Position numbers and translations under genes: made by a program. From NCBI RefSeq assembly GCF_014641075.1, contig NZ_BMHP01000002.1:1-64000 (forward strand): 64,000 nt of DNA, written 5' to 3'. The notes beneath the pieces were generated by a model. That model searched no databases and was not told the DNA's origin. It saw only the letters and a list, made by a program, of their open reading frames with translations. Within the stretch, counting starts at the first letter, position 1, and every line of letters starts with the position of its first letter. This document shows positions 1-7,757 of this stretch, in pieces. This DNA is from Paenibacillus nasutitermitis. GTDB lineage: Bacteria; Bacillota; Bacilli; Paenibacillales; Paenibacillaceae.

Positions 1-395
1 ACAGATAACAAGAAGCACGGATGAGTCGGAACGGCACTATCCTTACGGACGAAGATCCTGTCGGGCAGCATATCTGACCTCCACCTTATGGACAGGTTGA
101 ATGAAGGAATGTGGGAGCGTAGACTCTGTGAGATGTGGGAGGGTTCACCGCCATGAGCCATGTGGAGATCCAAAGGTGCAACCATACTTTACCTGAGTAG
201 CCACTTTCTACAAGGAGTGGTCTGGGAGGAGACTTATTGTGCCTCCAACAGCCCCATAAATTTCTTCATTTACAATTTCGTTCTATTGAGATGTTATCTG
301 TTAAGAAGAACACTTGGCCAAAAACCTAAGAAAATGCGAGAATTTAAGAGCAAAGTGATTCTCCATAGAGGGAGGATAGTTCCAATTATGGTAAT
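1..395. other. Unassigned leader region
   Basis: I see no credible gene here. An open frame at 160-399 has no good ribosome binding site and unconvincing composition. The first ~160 bases are G-rich and could be the edge of a structured RNA or of a gene outside the window, but no known fold is recognisable. Confidence 0.3.
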
Positions 396-425
396 ATGAG
401 GTTAAGCGTGAATGGAGGCCAAATT

Positions 426-869
426 ATGTTAAGATCTAGGTATGGGATTATTTTCATCGTATGTATGATTGCACTAGTTGGTTGCTCTAAAGATAACAAT
501 GTCAAAAAAAATGAGTATAGTTTGCAAGATGTTATTGTAGCTATTGAATCACAGAATTTAAAATTGGCATCATTCGGGATGACAGGTACTTTACCAACAT
601 TGAATGGAATTATTCCAGAAGTAAACTCGATTGAAGGCGAAGCAACAGCAGATCACACTGATCCTGAGTTTGTTTATTTCTATATTTTTAGTACTGAAGC
701 AGCTCGTAAATCCGGAGTTAAAGAATTTAATAAGCAGATGAAAGACGCCAAATTCACAACGTATCCTTTTTTGCATGAGAAAGGAAATATACTCACTATT
801 TATTGGGCTAAATCAAAAGAAAAGCCACTCTTTAATGAACCGATTAAATCAGCAATTGAAAAACTCTAA
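426..869 (+). CDS. Small putative lipoprotein, function unknown
   Basis: This encodes about 147 residues. The N-terminus has a positive stretch, a hydrophobic segment and a lipobox-like ALVGC at about residues 15-19, so export and lipid attachment to the outer face of the membrane are likely. The body is hydrophilic and ends with an FNEPIKSAIEKL-like helix. The start at 426 was chosen over an in-frame ATG at 396 because GGAGG lies about 8 bases before it and it puts the signal peptide at the N-terminus. I do not recognise a family. It is AT-rich like its neighbours and is followed within 40 bases by a palindromic repeat. Confidence 0.7.
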   Translation: MLRSRYGIIFIVCMIALVGCSKDNNVKKNEYSLQDVIVAIESQNLKLASFGMTGTLPTLNGIIPEVNSIEGEATADHTDPEFVYFYIFSTEAARKSGVKEFNKQMKDAKFTTYPFLHEKGNILTIYWAKSKEKPLFNEPIKSAIEKL

Positions 870-903
870 AGGTCAACTGACCGTCAAGAGAAATTGCGAT
901 TAG

Positions 904-935
904 CCGTTCAACTAACGGGAAACGTTAGTTCAACT
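904..935. repeat. Dispersed palindromic repeat, copy 1
   Basis: AACTAACG and CGTTAGTT form an inverted repeat separated by 4 bases. It is one of five related copies in the first 5 kb, each behind a gene. A GC-rich stretch with short inverted arms (ggggctgcgc...gtagcccc) follows and could act as a terminator for the lipoprotein gene. Confidence 0.65.
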
Positions 936-1030
936 TCGAAGGGGCTGCGCCACGCGGTAGCCCCAACTTATTTTTTATCCGAAAAAATCACGTTAAACGC
1001 CAAGACTCTTATTATGATCTGGGTCTATTC

Positions 1031-1184
1031 AGTTAATCCTCCGATACTGCCTGACGGATGTGTCGGAGGATAAGAACATATAACGTATCGGGTCCGCGGA
1101 GTTCGCGGATTTTTGTTTTTTTCGTGATACATGTTCTTTCCCAAGACATGTATCGGTATCCGAAAAGGACAAGAACTTATAATC
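1031..1184. other. Hairpin and two TnsB-site-like motifs (possible transposon end)
   Basis: An 11-bp inverted repeat (ATCCTCCGA.../TCGGAGGAT) lies at about 1037-1072. Its right arm continues into TGTGTCGGAGGATAAGAAC (from 1059), which resembles the reverse complement of the Tn7-like end at 14719. A second motif, GGACAAGAACTTATAATC (1167-1184), resembles the tandem repeats of that end. No target duplication matches the right side, so this is only a candidate left end. Confidence 0.25.
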
Positions 1185-1253
1185 TTATCCCATCCCTTTT
1201 GCCTACCGGCCCCTCCTGATAGAAGCAATAGACTTGAACATCCGCTGAGGCTG

Positions 1254-2228
1254 TTAATTTTGCGGGATGGGAACGACCTCCTTGCGCACCTCGTCCGGCT
1301 GCGTCACGGTTAGCTTTCCGGACGAGTCGGTCACGGAACCGCCGACTGTATGCTCGAAGCCGATCCGGGTGACCTTACCGTCCAGTCCGATCAGGCCGCT
1401 TTCCTCCGTGCTGGAATCTCCGGCAATGCCTCTGCTATAGAATACCAGGGGCTTGTCGATTTTCGGCGTCGGACCCGTACGGTCCTTCAGCTTTTCCTCC
1501 AGCAGCAGTTGAAAGCTATCTCCAATGGTTCCGTCAAAATGGGCCTGCCATGTCGCGACAAGGAAATCGTCCTTGTATTCGTAATAGGTCGCCGTCTCGT
1601 TGCCCTCGATGGTGAAGAAGCGGAGTGCCTCTCCTTCGGGAAAGAGGAAGGCGGTACTGTAGTCCTCGAATTCGTGGAGCGTCCGCAGTGGCGTATGCTC
1701 GTAATGGGCTCCAGTGAACATCGCTACCATGACCAGATTCCTGCTTGCGGCCAGATCGCCGGTATAGAGCGCGTCCCGCTGCTTATCCGAGAGTGGCGAC
1801 TCGATGGCGACCGTGTTGTTTTTCCATTCCACCTTGTAGCCGTACTGCTCGGAGACGAAGCGCAGAGGCACATAGACGCGATTATGGACGGCCTTCACTG
1901 GCACGTCGAGCGAAATCGGACCCGACGAGGACGAGTTATTCCCCAACGTCTCGGTCGCGGCCGTCTTCTTCCCGACGGTCAGCTTAATCGTCTGCGACCA
2001 TTTGCGGACGACCACGGTGTCCGTTTTCGCATCCCAATCGACGGCGGCGCCCAGTGCTTCGGAGACAGCTCGGATCGGCACGAGCACCCGTCCCTGATCG
2101 TAGATGGGCGGACTGTCGGTCGCGATCGGCTTGCTCCTCACCGTAATGCCGATATCCACGGTGGCGAACGCGGTTGTACCGACGGATAATGCACCGATGA
2201 CGGCGAACGTGCATAGAAGCTTTTTCAT
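1254..2228 (-). CDS. Secreted protein with copper-amine-oxidase-type stalk domain
   Basis: The protein has about 324 residues. A signal peptide (MKKLLCTFAVIGALSVG, then cleavage near TAFA) is followed by a copper amine oxidase N-terminal-like domain over about residues 25-145. That domain has two typical half-repeats, RVLVPIRAVSEALGAAVDW and RVYVPLRFVSEQYGYKVEW. The remaining ~170 residues are a soluble domain I do not recognise. In Gram-positive bacteria these domains occur in extracellular and wall-associated proteins and normally carry no oxidase activity. The start at 2228 follows AGGAGTGGG; the longer frame adds seven residues before the signal peptide. It is more GC-rich than the genes to its right. 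Confidence 0.8.
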   Translation of the reverse strand: MKKLLCTFAVIGALSVGTTAFATVDIGITVRSKPIATDSPPIYDQGRVLVPIRAVSEALGAAVDWDAKTDTVVVRKWSQTIKLTVGKKTAATETLGNNSSSSGPISLDVPVKAVHNRVYVPLRFVSEQYGYKVEWKNNTVAIESPLSDKQRDALYTGDLAASRNLVMVAMFTGAHYEHTPLRTLHEFEDYSTAFLFPEGEALRFFTIEGNETATYYEYKDDFLVATWQAHFDGTIGDSFQLLLEEKLKDRTGPTPKIDKPLVFYSRGIAGDSSTEESGLIGLDGKVTRIGFEHTVGGSVTDSSGKLTVTQPDEVRKEVVPIPQN

Positions 2229-2574
2229 AGTACCCACTCCTGTTCTCATGACGGCAGCGTTCTTTCCGAATGCATACCAACAATCTCTATTCGTATGTTA
2301 GACGCGGGTGAACTTGAAAAAGTTTCCATCCATAGATTGGCTGACTACAGACTCATGGATCGGCTGCCTTCGTTGCGCTAACGGGCAGTTTAATACAACT
2401 TTTACTATTTTTGGGCGTCTAAATAGAGACGGGAAGGTATAAATTTACAATATGAGAGAGGACTTCTTGTCATAAGGATGCAATTATAAGATAGAATGTT
2501 ACTTTTATGGCACTAATGCTGGCTTTATGTTGTATTCAGAATAAAAGAATGGAGAACTCTGTTAGGGGGAAGGG
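2229..2574. other. Intergenic region with repeat
   Basis: No gene is visible. The stretch holds promoter-like AT-rich DNA and one copy of the palindromic repeat family at 2371-2400. Confidence 0.5.
2371..2400. repeat. Dispersed palindromic repeat, copy 2
   Basis: This copy contains GCTAACGGGCAGTTTAA preceded by a GGCTGCCTTCGTT module. Copies 3 and 5 carry related GGCAGC modules, so the repeat is composite. Confidence 0.55.
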
Positions 2575-2577
2575 ATT

Positions 2578-2889
2578 ATTAAGAAGAGATATGTGGTATT
2601 TCTAATCGCACTGCTATTGCTGCTAATGGCTTTTACAAAGCCTAGTTCTAAAGATTATAAAATGTTTCTACAAAATGTCCAAGGGCTTAAATGCAATCCT
2701 GCCGATAGTTCGAATTGCTTTCATTCTGAGAATGATTTGTTGGCGTCACATCTTACGCATTTATTTTTTTATATGACAGCCGAATCTTATATTTTCGGGG
2801 ACGTGGACAATAAAATATGTGTAATAGGTATTTTTAATCATTTCTTTGTAATCGAAAATAATCTTCACCCTGATTCAGATAAAAATTAA
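2578..2889 (+). CDS. Small membrane-anchored protein, DUF4359-like
   Basis: This encodes about 103 residues with one N-terminal hydrophobic segment (residues 5-17, VVFLIALLLLLMA) followed by TKPSSKDYKMFL, which resembles the T-N-P-S-x-x-D-Y start of DUF4359-type proteins. The C-terminus (IGIFNHFFVIE) also suits that group. Function is unknown in the family. The frame has no ATG: an in-frame ATT at 2578 sits 5-8 bases behind AGGGGGAAGGG and gives a normal KKRYVV N-terminus, while the alternative GTG at 2593 would cut the hydrophobic segment close. I prefer the rare ATT start but cannot prove it. A repeat copy follows the stop. Confidence 0.55.
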   Translation: MKKRYVVFLIALLLLLMAFTKPSSKDYKMFLQNVQGLKCNPADSSNCFHSENDLLASHLTHLFFYMTAESYIFGDVDNKICVIGIFNHFFVIENNLHPDSDKN

Positions 2890-2906
2890 TCGCAATTTCA
2901 TTGGTT

Positions 2907-2985
2907 TCGCTAACGTGTACGATAGCTCAATATCTACATCTAAGGCAGCCGGCCAGTATGAGCGGCTGCTGCCTTCATTAAGCTT
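2907..2985. repeat. Dispersed palindromic repeat, copy 3 with GGCAGC module
   Basis: GCTAACGTGTACGATAGCTCAA is followed by an imperfect hairpin AAGGCAGCCGGCC...GGCTGCTGCCTT. The hairpin could terminate the upstream small gene. Confidence 0.5.
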
Positions 2986-3075
2986 AAGGGCAGGATTGCG
3001 TAATTCTTTTATATTGACGCAAGAACAAACGTTCCCTAATATTAATGTTAAAGTAATACAATTGGAGGATACTGA

Positions 3076-4104
3076 ATGAAAAAAGTTAATGTGCATTCAC
3101 AATCGCGTTATTGGAGCTTAGTAGATGATTTGGACCAATTTGACCTTGGTGATTCAGATGCACAAGTAAGTGAATGGCACAACTTTAAAGCATTAAACTT
3201 AAATAAAAATGGTGTTGCCACCTTTTTGAAAAGTGATATAAAACTAGAAGCATTTCGCTTACAAGCATATGTCGCAATTCCAGAGGCTCCGGGATTTATT
3301 GGACTTGTCTTTGGTGCGCGTGATTCATCAAATTATGAATTGATATATCTTTCTCCAGGCAATAACGATGGAAACGGAGAAATCCAATATGATCCTGTAA
3401 TGAACGGGTCAACAACTTGGCAAATTTATAATGGTCCGAATTATTTAGTGAATGCACCTTATATAGTAGGTGAGTGGATTAAATTTACTCTTGAAGTGCA
3501 TCAAAAAATTGCGAAAGTATATGTTGGAGATACTGAAACTCCTCAAATGATCATTTCTAGTCTTCAACATGGAACTGTAGAGGGTAAGATTGGCTTTTGG
3601 GGGTACTTGCCAGTTTATATTCGAGATTTATCGATAGAGGATCTTTCTGATCAATCATTTGATGAATACGAGAATAACCCAATAATAAGCAAAGGGTTTA
3701 TAACAGATTGGCTTGTATCGGATCCTTATTTTGAAGATTCACGTATAAGTAATTTAAATTGGACGAAAACTGTGACCGAGGAGAATGGTACATTAAACTT
3801 AAACAGACTCTATGCATCTGTAAAAGATTCAATCGTTCAAGCGAAAAGTTCTGTTTCAGTGGTTGAGGAAACTCAATCAACAATATCTTTTGGTTTTAGC
3901 GACCATCTTAGACTATGGATTAATGATCAAGAAATTTATAATGGATCTTGGTTGTGGAGTCCACCGGAAAGTGATGGTCGGATTCGTCCTGAACATATCA
4001 CTATTCAAGTTAAATGGAATGCAGGCACTAACTCAATTCGCGCAGAAATTACTAGTAGAGAAACAGTATTTGGCTGGGGTTTTTGTCTAAAAACAGGGAT
4101 TTAG
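3076..4104 (+). CDS. Two-domain beta-sandwich protein, LamG/ConA-like, function unknown
   Basis: This encodes 342 residues with no signal peptide or membrane segment, so it is probably cytoplasmic or delivered by another route. Residues 30-195 look like a concanavalin A/LamG-type jelly roll (GFIGLVFGARDSSNYELIYLSPG, GEWIKFTLEVHQKIAKVYVGD, GKIGFWGYLPVYIRDLSIED). This resembles sugar-binding or DUF1080-like modules. Residues 210-340 form a second beta-rich domain with SDHLRLWINDQEIYNGSW, typical of carbohydrate-binding sandwiches. No catalytic motif is obvious. A binding role is inferred from fold only. The start follows TTGGAGGAT by a good spacing. AT-rich composition suggests acquisition. Confidence 0.7.
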   Translation: MKKVNVHSQSRYWSLVDDLDQFDLGDSDAQVSEWHNFKALNLNKNGVATFLKSDIKLEAFRLQAYVAIPEAPGFIGLVFGARDSSNYELIYLSPGNNDGNGEIQYDPVMNGSTTWQIYNGPNYLVNAPYIVGEWIKFTLEVHQKIAKVYVGDTETPQMIISSLQHGTVEGKIGFWGYLPVYIRDLSIEDLSDQSFDEYENNPIISKGFITDWLVSDPYFEDSRISNLNWTKTVTEENGTLNLNRLYASVKDSIVQAKSSVSVVEETQSTISFGFSDHLRLWINDQEIYNGSWLWSPPESDGRIRPEHITIQVKWNAGTNSIRAEITSRETVFGWGFCLKTGI

Positions 4105-4134
4105 TCTTAAACTAACGGGCAGGATAGTTTAATC
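4105..4134. repeat. Dispersed palindromic repeat, copy 4
   Basis: TTAAACTAACGGGCAGGATAGTTTAA begins right behind the preceding stop. The arms AAACTA and TAGTTT can pair. Confidence 0.6.
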
Positions 4135-4194
4135 CCCTCGCGAATACTTCAAGTATGGAAAGTCACGAAGTTCATATTCGGATTCCTTAAGAAG

Positions 4195-4728
4195 GTGGAA
4201 ATCATTTTTGAGAAGATGTATGCAAAAAACGTAATGGATTCATTTTATTACCTTTTCATTTTTATTAGATCTGAGCCACTGAACCCTGTGCTATATCAAA
4301 TTTTATATAAGTATAAATCTTGGTTACACAAAGACCTTAAGATTAATTACCGCTCAGTTAATACATTGATAAAAGAATTGAACTTAGTTGATGATCATCA
4401 ATGCAAAACTCGTATAATCTCAAACCTTAAGAAAATAAGCGTTTTTGATAGAGCTAGAAATATTGAAAGAATCTATTTGAGTATTCTTCCGATCCAGTAC
4501 ATAATACAAAGTTTAATAAATGTAATTGATCAGAAGGAGACAGAAAAAATTAGAATTATGGCAAGTTCAGTACATAACTACCCATCATTTATTTTAGGTA
4601 AGTATTATTGTAATTCAATTGATTTCTGGAACGAACATATTAACTACTACAATAGAACTTTTCAAAGCGATTTTATGTACGACTGGAAGCATTTATTTTT
4701 AGAGTATTACCCAAAGAACGAGAATTGA
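4195..4728 (+). CDS. Hypothetical protein, AT-rich
   Basis: This is a frame of up to 177 residues with no signal peptide. It is predicted mostly helical, rich in Tyr, Ile and Asn, with a C-terminal FYNRTF...DWKHLFLEYYP-type segment. I do not recognise a family. Its size, its helical look and its position in AT-rich accessory DNA between repeats are reminiscent of small immunity-type proteins, but nothing in the sequence shows this. The GTG at 4195 lies directly on an AAGAAGG motif, so the true start may be the in-frame ATG at 4216. Confidence 0.5.
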   Translation: MEIIFEKMYAKNVMDSFYYLFIFIRSEPLNPVLYQILYKYKSWLHKDLKINYRSVNTLIKELNLVDDHQCKTRIISNLKKISVFDRARNIERIYLSILPIQYIIQSLINVIDQKETEKIRIMASSVHNYPSFILGKYYCNSIDFWNEHINYYNRTFQSDFMYDWKHLFLEYYPKNEN

Positions 4729-4729
4729 T

Positions 4730-4770
4730 TGTTAAGCTAACGGAGAACGTTAGTTTAACGAACAGGCAGC
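4730..4770. repeat. Dispersed palindromic repeat, copy 5
   Basis: GTTAAGCTAACGGAGAACGTTAGTTTAAC is nearly palindromic and is followed by GAACAGGCAGC, the second module of this family. It begins at the stop of the preceding gene. Confidence 0.65.
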
Positions 4771-5239
4771 AATTGTACATTTATCACCCATAAAAGAACT
4801 CTCCAAAAGCGGATATTTCTTACATTTTTGTCCATGTTTTTGCGGGTGGTGTCAGCTACGCTGGTACTACCCCAGTTTAGCAGGAAGGCGGCACAAGTCG
4901 TAGCGCCTAGCGATACGGCTGGACCCCAAGAACGTTATCAGGGGATGGGAACGATAATTATCCGAAAGGTGCTGATACTGCTAATCCTAATTAGCGGACA
5001 TTGTTCTTCCTGATGGAATATGTTATGTATTAAAAACCTTTTCGGACAATCATCTGCCGAGCATTCAATGATAGACTCAAAATAATATACAAGCAGATGG
5101 TGGCATATAAATCTAGAAAGGAGATGCGGACGATAACAACGGAATGCTATACCTTGGCGGATGCAACTTAGGGGTAATTGAGTCTAATTCAAGTTTAGAG
5201 GCGATACTCTAAACCAAGCGAAAAGGAAGGGGACGTGCA
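4771..5239. other. Gene-poor stretch with possible coding remnant
   Basis: No intact gene is convincing. A short plus-strand frame around 5117-5212 reads NNGMLYLGGCNLGVIES, looks protein-like, and ends at TAA near 5210. It lies behind AGAAAGGAGATG, whose own ATG opens a different short frame. It may be the end of a decayed gene. The open frame at 4828-5013 lacks a ribosome binding site. Confidence 0.3.
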
Positions 5240-5611
5240 ATGCATATCCGGAAAAATGCATTTATTTTTATTTTAGTTTTTGTTCCTTTAATGACAACTT
5301 TACTTGGATGCTTCAACAATTCCAGTCAGTCAAATGATGCAAATAATAATGAAATTCTAGGATTAACAAAGGAGATAAGAAAAATAACGTCGTCTCAATT
5401 GGCTCAAATAACAAAGGATATGACATACAGAGAAATGATAAATACACTAGGTAACACCAAGGATATTGGATCTGGAATTAAAATATTCAGATATGAATAT
5501 GAAAATGGTCAATTCCTTGACATTAACATTTATGAGCATAATCTTGATGTGAGAATTCGTGAAGAAGTCTACAAACACATTCAAAACATGTTGAATAATA
5601 AGAAGCCATAA
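5240..5611 (+). CDS. Small lipoprotein with SmpA/BLIP-like domain
   Basis: This encodes 123 residues. A lipoprotein signal with LLGC at about residues 21-24 predicts attachment to the outer face of the membrane. Residues 50-110 (ITKDMTYREMINTLGNTKDIG, then an aromatic strand YEYENGQFLDINI) resemble the small alpha/beta repeat of BLIP/SmpA-type proteins, known for protein-protein contacts. Function here is unknown. The start is supported by GGAAGGGG 8 bases upstream. It lies between the remnant region and the group II intron and points toward the intron end. Confidence 0.7.
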   Translation: MHIRKNAFIFILVFVPLMTTLLGCFNNSSQSNDANNNEILGLTKEIRKITSSQLAQITKDMTYREMINTLGNTKDIGSGIKIFRYEYENGQFLDINIYEHNLDVRIREEVYKHIQNMLNNKKP

Positions 5612-5701
5612 TTCAAAAAGATCAGCCTAGAAATGCTGGCTAAATGATCTGCTAACCTGAGAATCTGCCGATACTAAAAATAAATGATTGAAAAAATTAG
5701 T

Positions 5702-5773
5702 ATCGAGTAGGAGGGGGCGGCTAGCCCCCGTCCTCTCACACCACCGTACATGCGGGTCCGCATACGGCGGTTC
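5702..5773 (-). ncRNA. Group II intron domains V and VI
   Basis: Read on the minus strand, 5773-5740 folds as the catalytic domain V hairpin (GAACCGCCGTATGCGG... CCGCATGTACGGTGGT). It is followed by a GC-rich domain VI hairpin GGGGGC...GCCCCC with the CCTACTCGAT end. Confidence 0.88.
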
Positions 5774-5780
5774 CAAAAGG

Positions 5781-7172
5781 TTAACAAAGCTCCATATAAC
5801 GAGAAAGTAAACTTTTCAGCCCTTTCGCTTCCCAATAGGAAGTCGGGAGGGCATTATTTGTGTTTCGAGACATCTCCCATGCCCCTCTTCTGGAGTTGGC
5901 CATGACAAAACAGGCCCACTCCGGAACTCCCAATGCCCGAAGCTCACGGATGCGCGTTCGCACGCGTTTCCATTGCTTCCACAGGCACATGCGGAGCCTT
6001 CGGCGGATCCATTGGTCAAACCTCTCGCAGTGGCCTTTTGCCGCTGCGAGCCGGAAATACCCGATCCAGCCAATGAGGTAACGGTTTAGTCGCGTAATCC
6101 GACTCTCCAGCGACATCGATCGCGTTCGGTTCGTTAGCTCGCGCACCTTCTCTTTGAATCGCGAGATGCTGTGCGGGGCTAAACGAATCGTCGCTATCTT
6201 GTCCTTTAGAAAGCTAAATCCAAGGAACTTGCGGTTCCAGGGACGGTCTACCGCGCTTTTCTCTCGATTCACGTTCAGTTTTAGCTTTCCTTCTACGAAG
6301 CGTGTGACCGACTCCATCACGCGTTGTCCTGCACGTTTACTGGCAACGAAGAGGTTACAATCGTCCGCGTAGCGAACGAAACGTAATCCTCGTTTTGTGA
6401 GTTCCTTATCCAGATCGTCCAGCAGGATGTTCGCGAGAAGCGGACTTAATGGCCCGCCTTGCGGCGTGCCTTCTTCCGTTTTCGCAACCACACCACCTGT
6501 CATTACCCCGGCGTTCAGGTAGGACCGAATGAGGGTTAAGACACGCTTGTCCGTTACTCTCCGAGCTACTCTTGCCATGAGCATGTCGTGATTCACACGG
6601 TCAAAGAACTTCGCCAGATCCATGTCGACCACCCATCTGAGGCCGCTTTGGATGTACGTTTGCGCTTGTTTCACGGCGTCATGCGCCCGTTTTCCTGGGC
6701 GAAAGCCGTAGCTGTACCAGGAAAAGTGGGCGTCAAAGATCGGGTTCATCACTTGCAGAAGAGCTTGTTGAAGGAAACGGTCCATCACGGTCGGGATGCC
6801 GAGCAGCCTTACGCCGCCTCCGGGTTTGGGGATTTCCACCCGTTTGGCAGGCGTCGGTCTGTACGTTCCCACAAGAAGTTCGGTTTTCACCACTTCCCAG
6901 TGGGTTTTCAGGTAAGCCTGTAGGTCGGCTACGGTTACGCTGTCCACACCAGGTGCTCCTCCGTTTTGGACCACTCGCTTGTACGCGAGCCGAAGGTTAT
7001 CTCCTTCGAGCATTCGCTCCAACAGGTCGTTAGGGTCTTTGCGAGAGGAAGGGGCGAGTTGTGCCGACGAAGAACTCGGCGCTCCGGCATACCTTGACGG
7101 CTTCACCGCTTCTCTTTGCCGTGAGCTCTCTGGCGAGATTTTCTGCTGTCGTTGCTCTTCATGCGAACGCAT
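5781..7172 (-). CDS. ltrA: Group II intron reverse transcriptase/maturase
   Basis: This encodes 463 residues. Reverse transcriptase blocks run from about residue 55 to 290: DPNDLLERMLEGDNL, GAPGVDSVTV, PKPGGGVRLLGIPTVMDR, YGFRPGKRAHDAV, TPQGGPLSPLLANI and the catalytic FVRYADD. A maturase region follows (FKEKVRELTNRTRS, LNRYLIGWIGYFRLA), and then a short C-terminus without an obvious HNH endonuclease, as usual for IIC proteins. It binds and splices its intron RNA and copies it at a new DNA site. The ATG at 7172 was chosen because AAAGGAGAGAGG lies just before it; the frame stays open to 7355, but that part overlaps the intron RNA domains. No frameshift is seen. Confidence 0.93.
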   Translation of the reverse strand: MRSHEEQRQQKISPESSRQREAVKPSRYAGAPSSSSAQLAPSSRKDPNDLLERMLEGDNLRLAYKRVVQNGGAPGVDSVTVADLQAYLKTHWEVVKTELLVGTYRPTPAKRVEIPKPGGGVRLLGIPTVMDRFLQQALLQVMNPIFDAHFSWYSYGFRPGKRAHDAVKQAQTYIQSGLRWVVDMDLAKFFDRVNHDMLMARVARRVTDKRVLTLIRSYLNAGVMTGGVVAKTEEGTPQGGPLSPLLANILLDDLDKELTKRGLRFVRYADDCNLFVASKRAGQRVMESVTRFVEGKLKLNVNREKSAVDRPWNRKFLGFSFLKDKIATIRLAPHSISRFKEKVRELTNRTRSMSLESRITRLNRYLIGWIGYFRLAAAKGHCERFDQWIRRRLRMCLWKQWKRVRTRIRELRALGVPEWACFVMANSRRGAWEMSRNTNNALPTSYWEAKGLKSLLSRYMELC

Positions 7173-7585
7173 CGTTTTCCTCTCTCCTTTCGGTTTGGTC
7201 CTTCCGGTTTCCGGCGTCCCGTACTCCCGTACTATGACCTCTGCTGACTCCTGCGGGTTCAGCACAGCCTCTCGGCTTTGGTTACGAAGTCTAGTTCGCG
7301 TTTCCCGCAGGTCTCCCCAGATAAGAACGTCATCTTTCCGCCCGCGCCTGCCCAAGTATACGGCTGCGGCCCTTGGCAGCTTTGGATTTCGTCATGTTAT
7401 GGTGACTCATCCGACTGCAACCGCCTCAAATTGGATTCGTGTACCTCAGGCCGTGCTTTTGCCTCCAGCTTCCTTCAGATTCCGCCTCACAGCGGACACC
7501 CTTGCTCTTGGCTAATGGTAGGCGCTTGCCAGCCCCCATTCCGGACTTTCACCGTAGAGATGACGCCCATGCTGGGCGTACATAT

Positions 7586-7617
7586 AAAGAAAGGAGCCTT
7601 CGATGGCTCCTTTCTTT
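7586..7617 (-). terminator. Terminator-type hairpin used as intron target
   Basis: AAAGAAAGGAGCC and GGCTCCTTTCTTT form a perfect 13-bp stem with a 6-base loop. The intron starts 4 bases past it on the minus strand, so the intron probably interrupted the tail of this terminator. Confidence 0.85.
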
Positions 7618-7724
7618 CAGGGGGCGATTTTTGCACCTTTAAAAGGGTGAAGGGGAGAGAGTGAGAGCAATTTGCTCTCAAAATGTCCGGCGTTAAGTAA
7701 GAACCCAAAACTGAATAAACTGCC

Positions 7725-7757
7725 AAAAACCCAGCATCAATACTGATGCTGGGTTTT
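7725..7757. terminator. Bidirectional terminator behind the XRE gene
   Basis: AAAAACCCAGCATCA pairs perfectly with TGATGCTGGGTTTTT across a 4-base loop, directly after the stop of the minus-strand regulator gene. Confidence 0.85.

Larger units (their letters stand above)
5702..7581 (-). mobile_element. Group IIC intron with reverse transcriptase
   Basis: The element is about 1.88 kb on the minus strand. Its 5' part begins GTACGCCCAGCATGGGCG, close to the GTGTGCCCGGCATGGG start known from IIC introns such as that of Oceanobacillus iheyensis. It contains ATCTGAAGGAAGC and GAGGTACACGAA elements of domain I. The 3' part holds a textbook domain V and a domain VI ending CCTACTCGAT. The 5' edge lies 4 bases behind a terminator hairpin, the target preference of class C introns. 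The first five bases, GTACG, deviate from the GTGYG consensus. The exact last base (5701 or 5702) is not fixed. Confidence 0.92.

Noticed and set aside
18..40. GATGAG-type motif suggesting a hammerhead ribozyme
   Set aside because: The required GAAA core and three stems are not found around it.
160..399. Open frame of 79 codons at the left edge
   Set aside because: No ribosome binding site and unconvincing composition; ends inside the leader of the lipoprotein gene.
1350..2189. 279-codon plus-strand frame
   Set aside because: Antisense shadow of the stalk-domain gene, which has a signal peptide and domain motifs.
4828..5013. 61-codon frame
   Set aside because: No ribosome binding site, no recognisable motif; lies in a repeat-rich gap.
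7684..7712. TGTCCGGCG...AAGAACC as left end of the Tn7-like element
   Set aside because: Only loosely similar to the right end, with shifted spacing, and no matching 5-base duplication.
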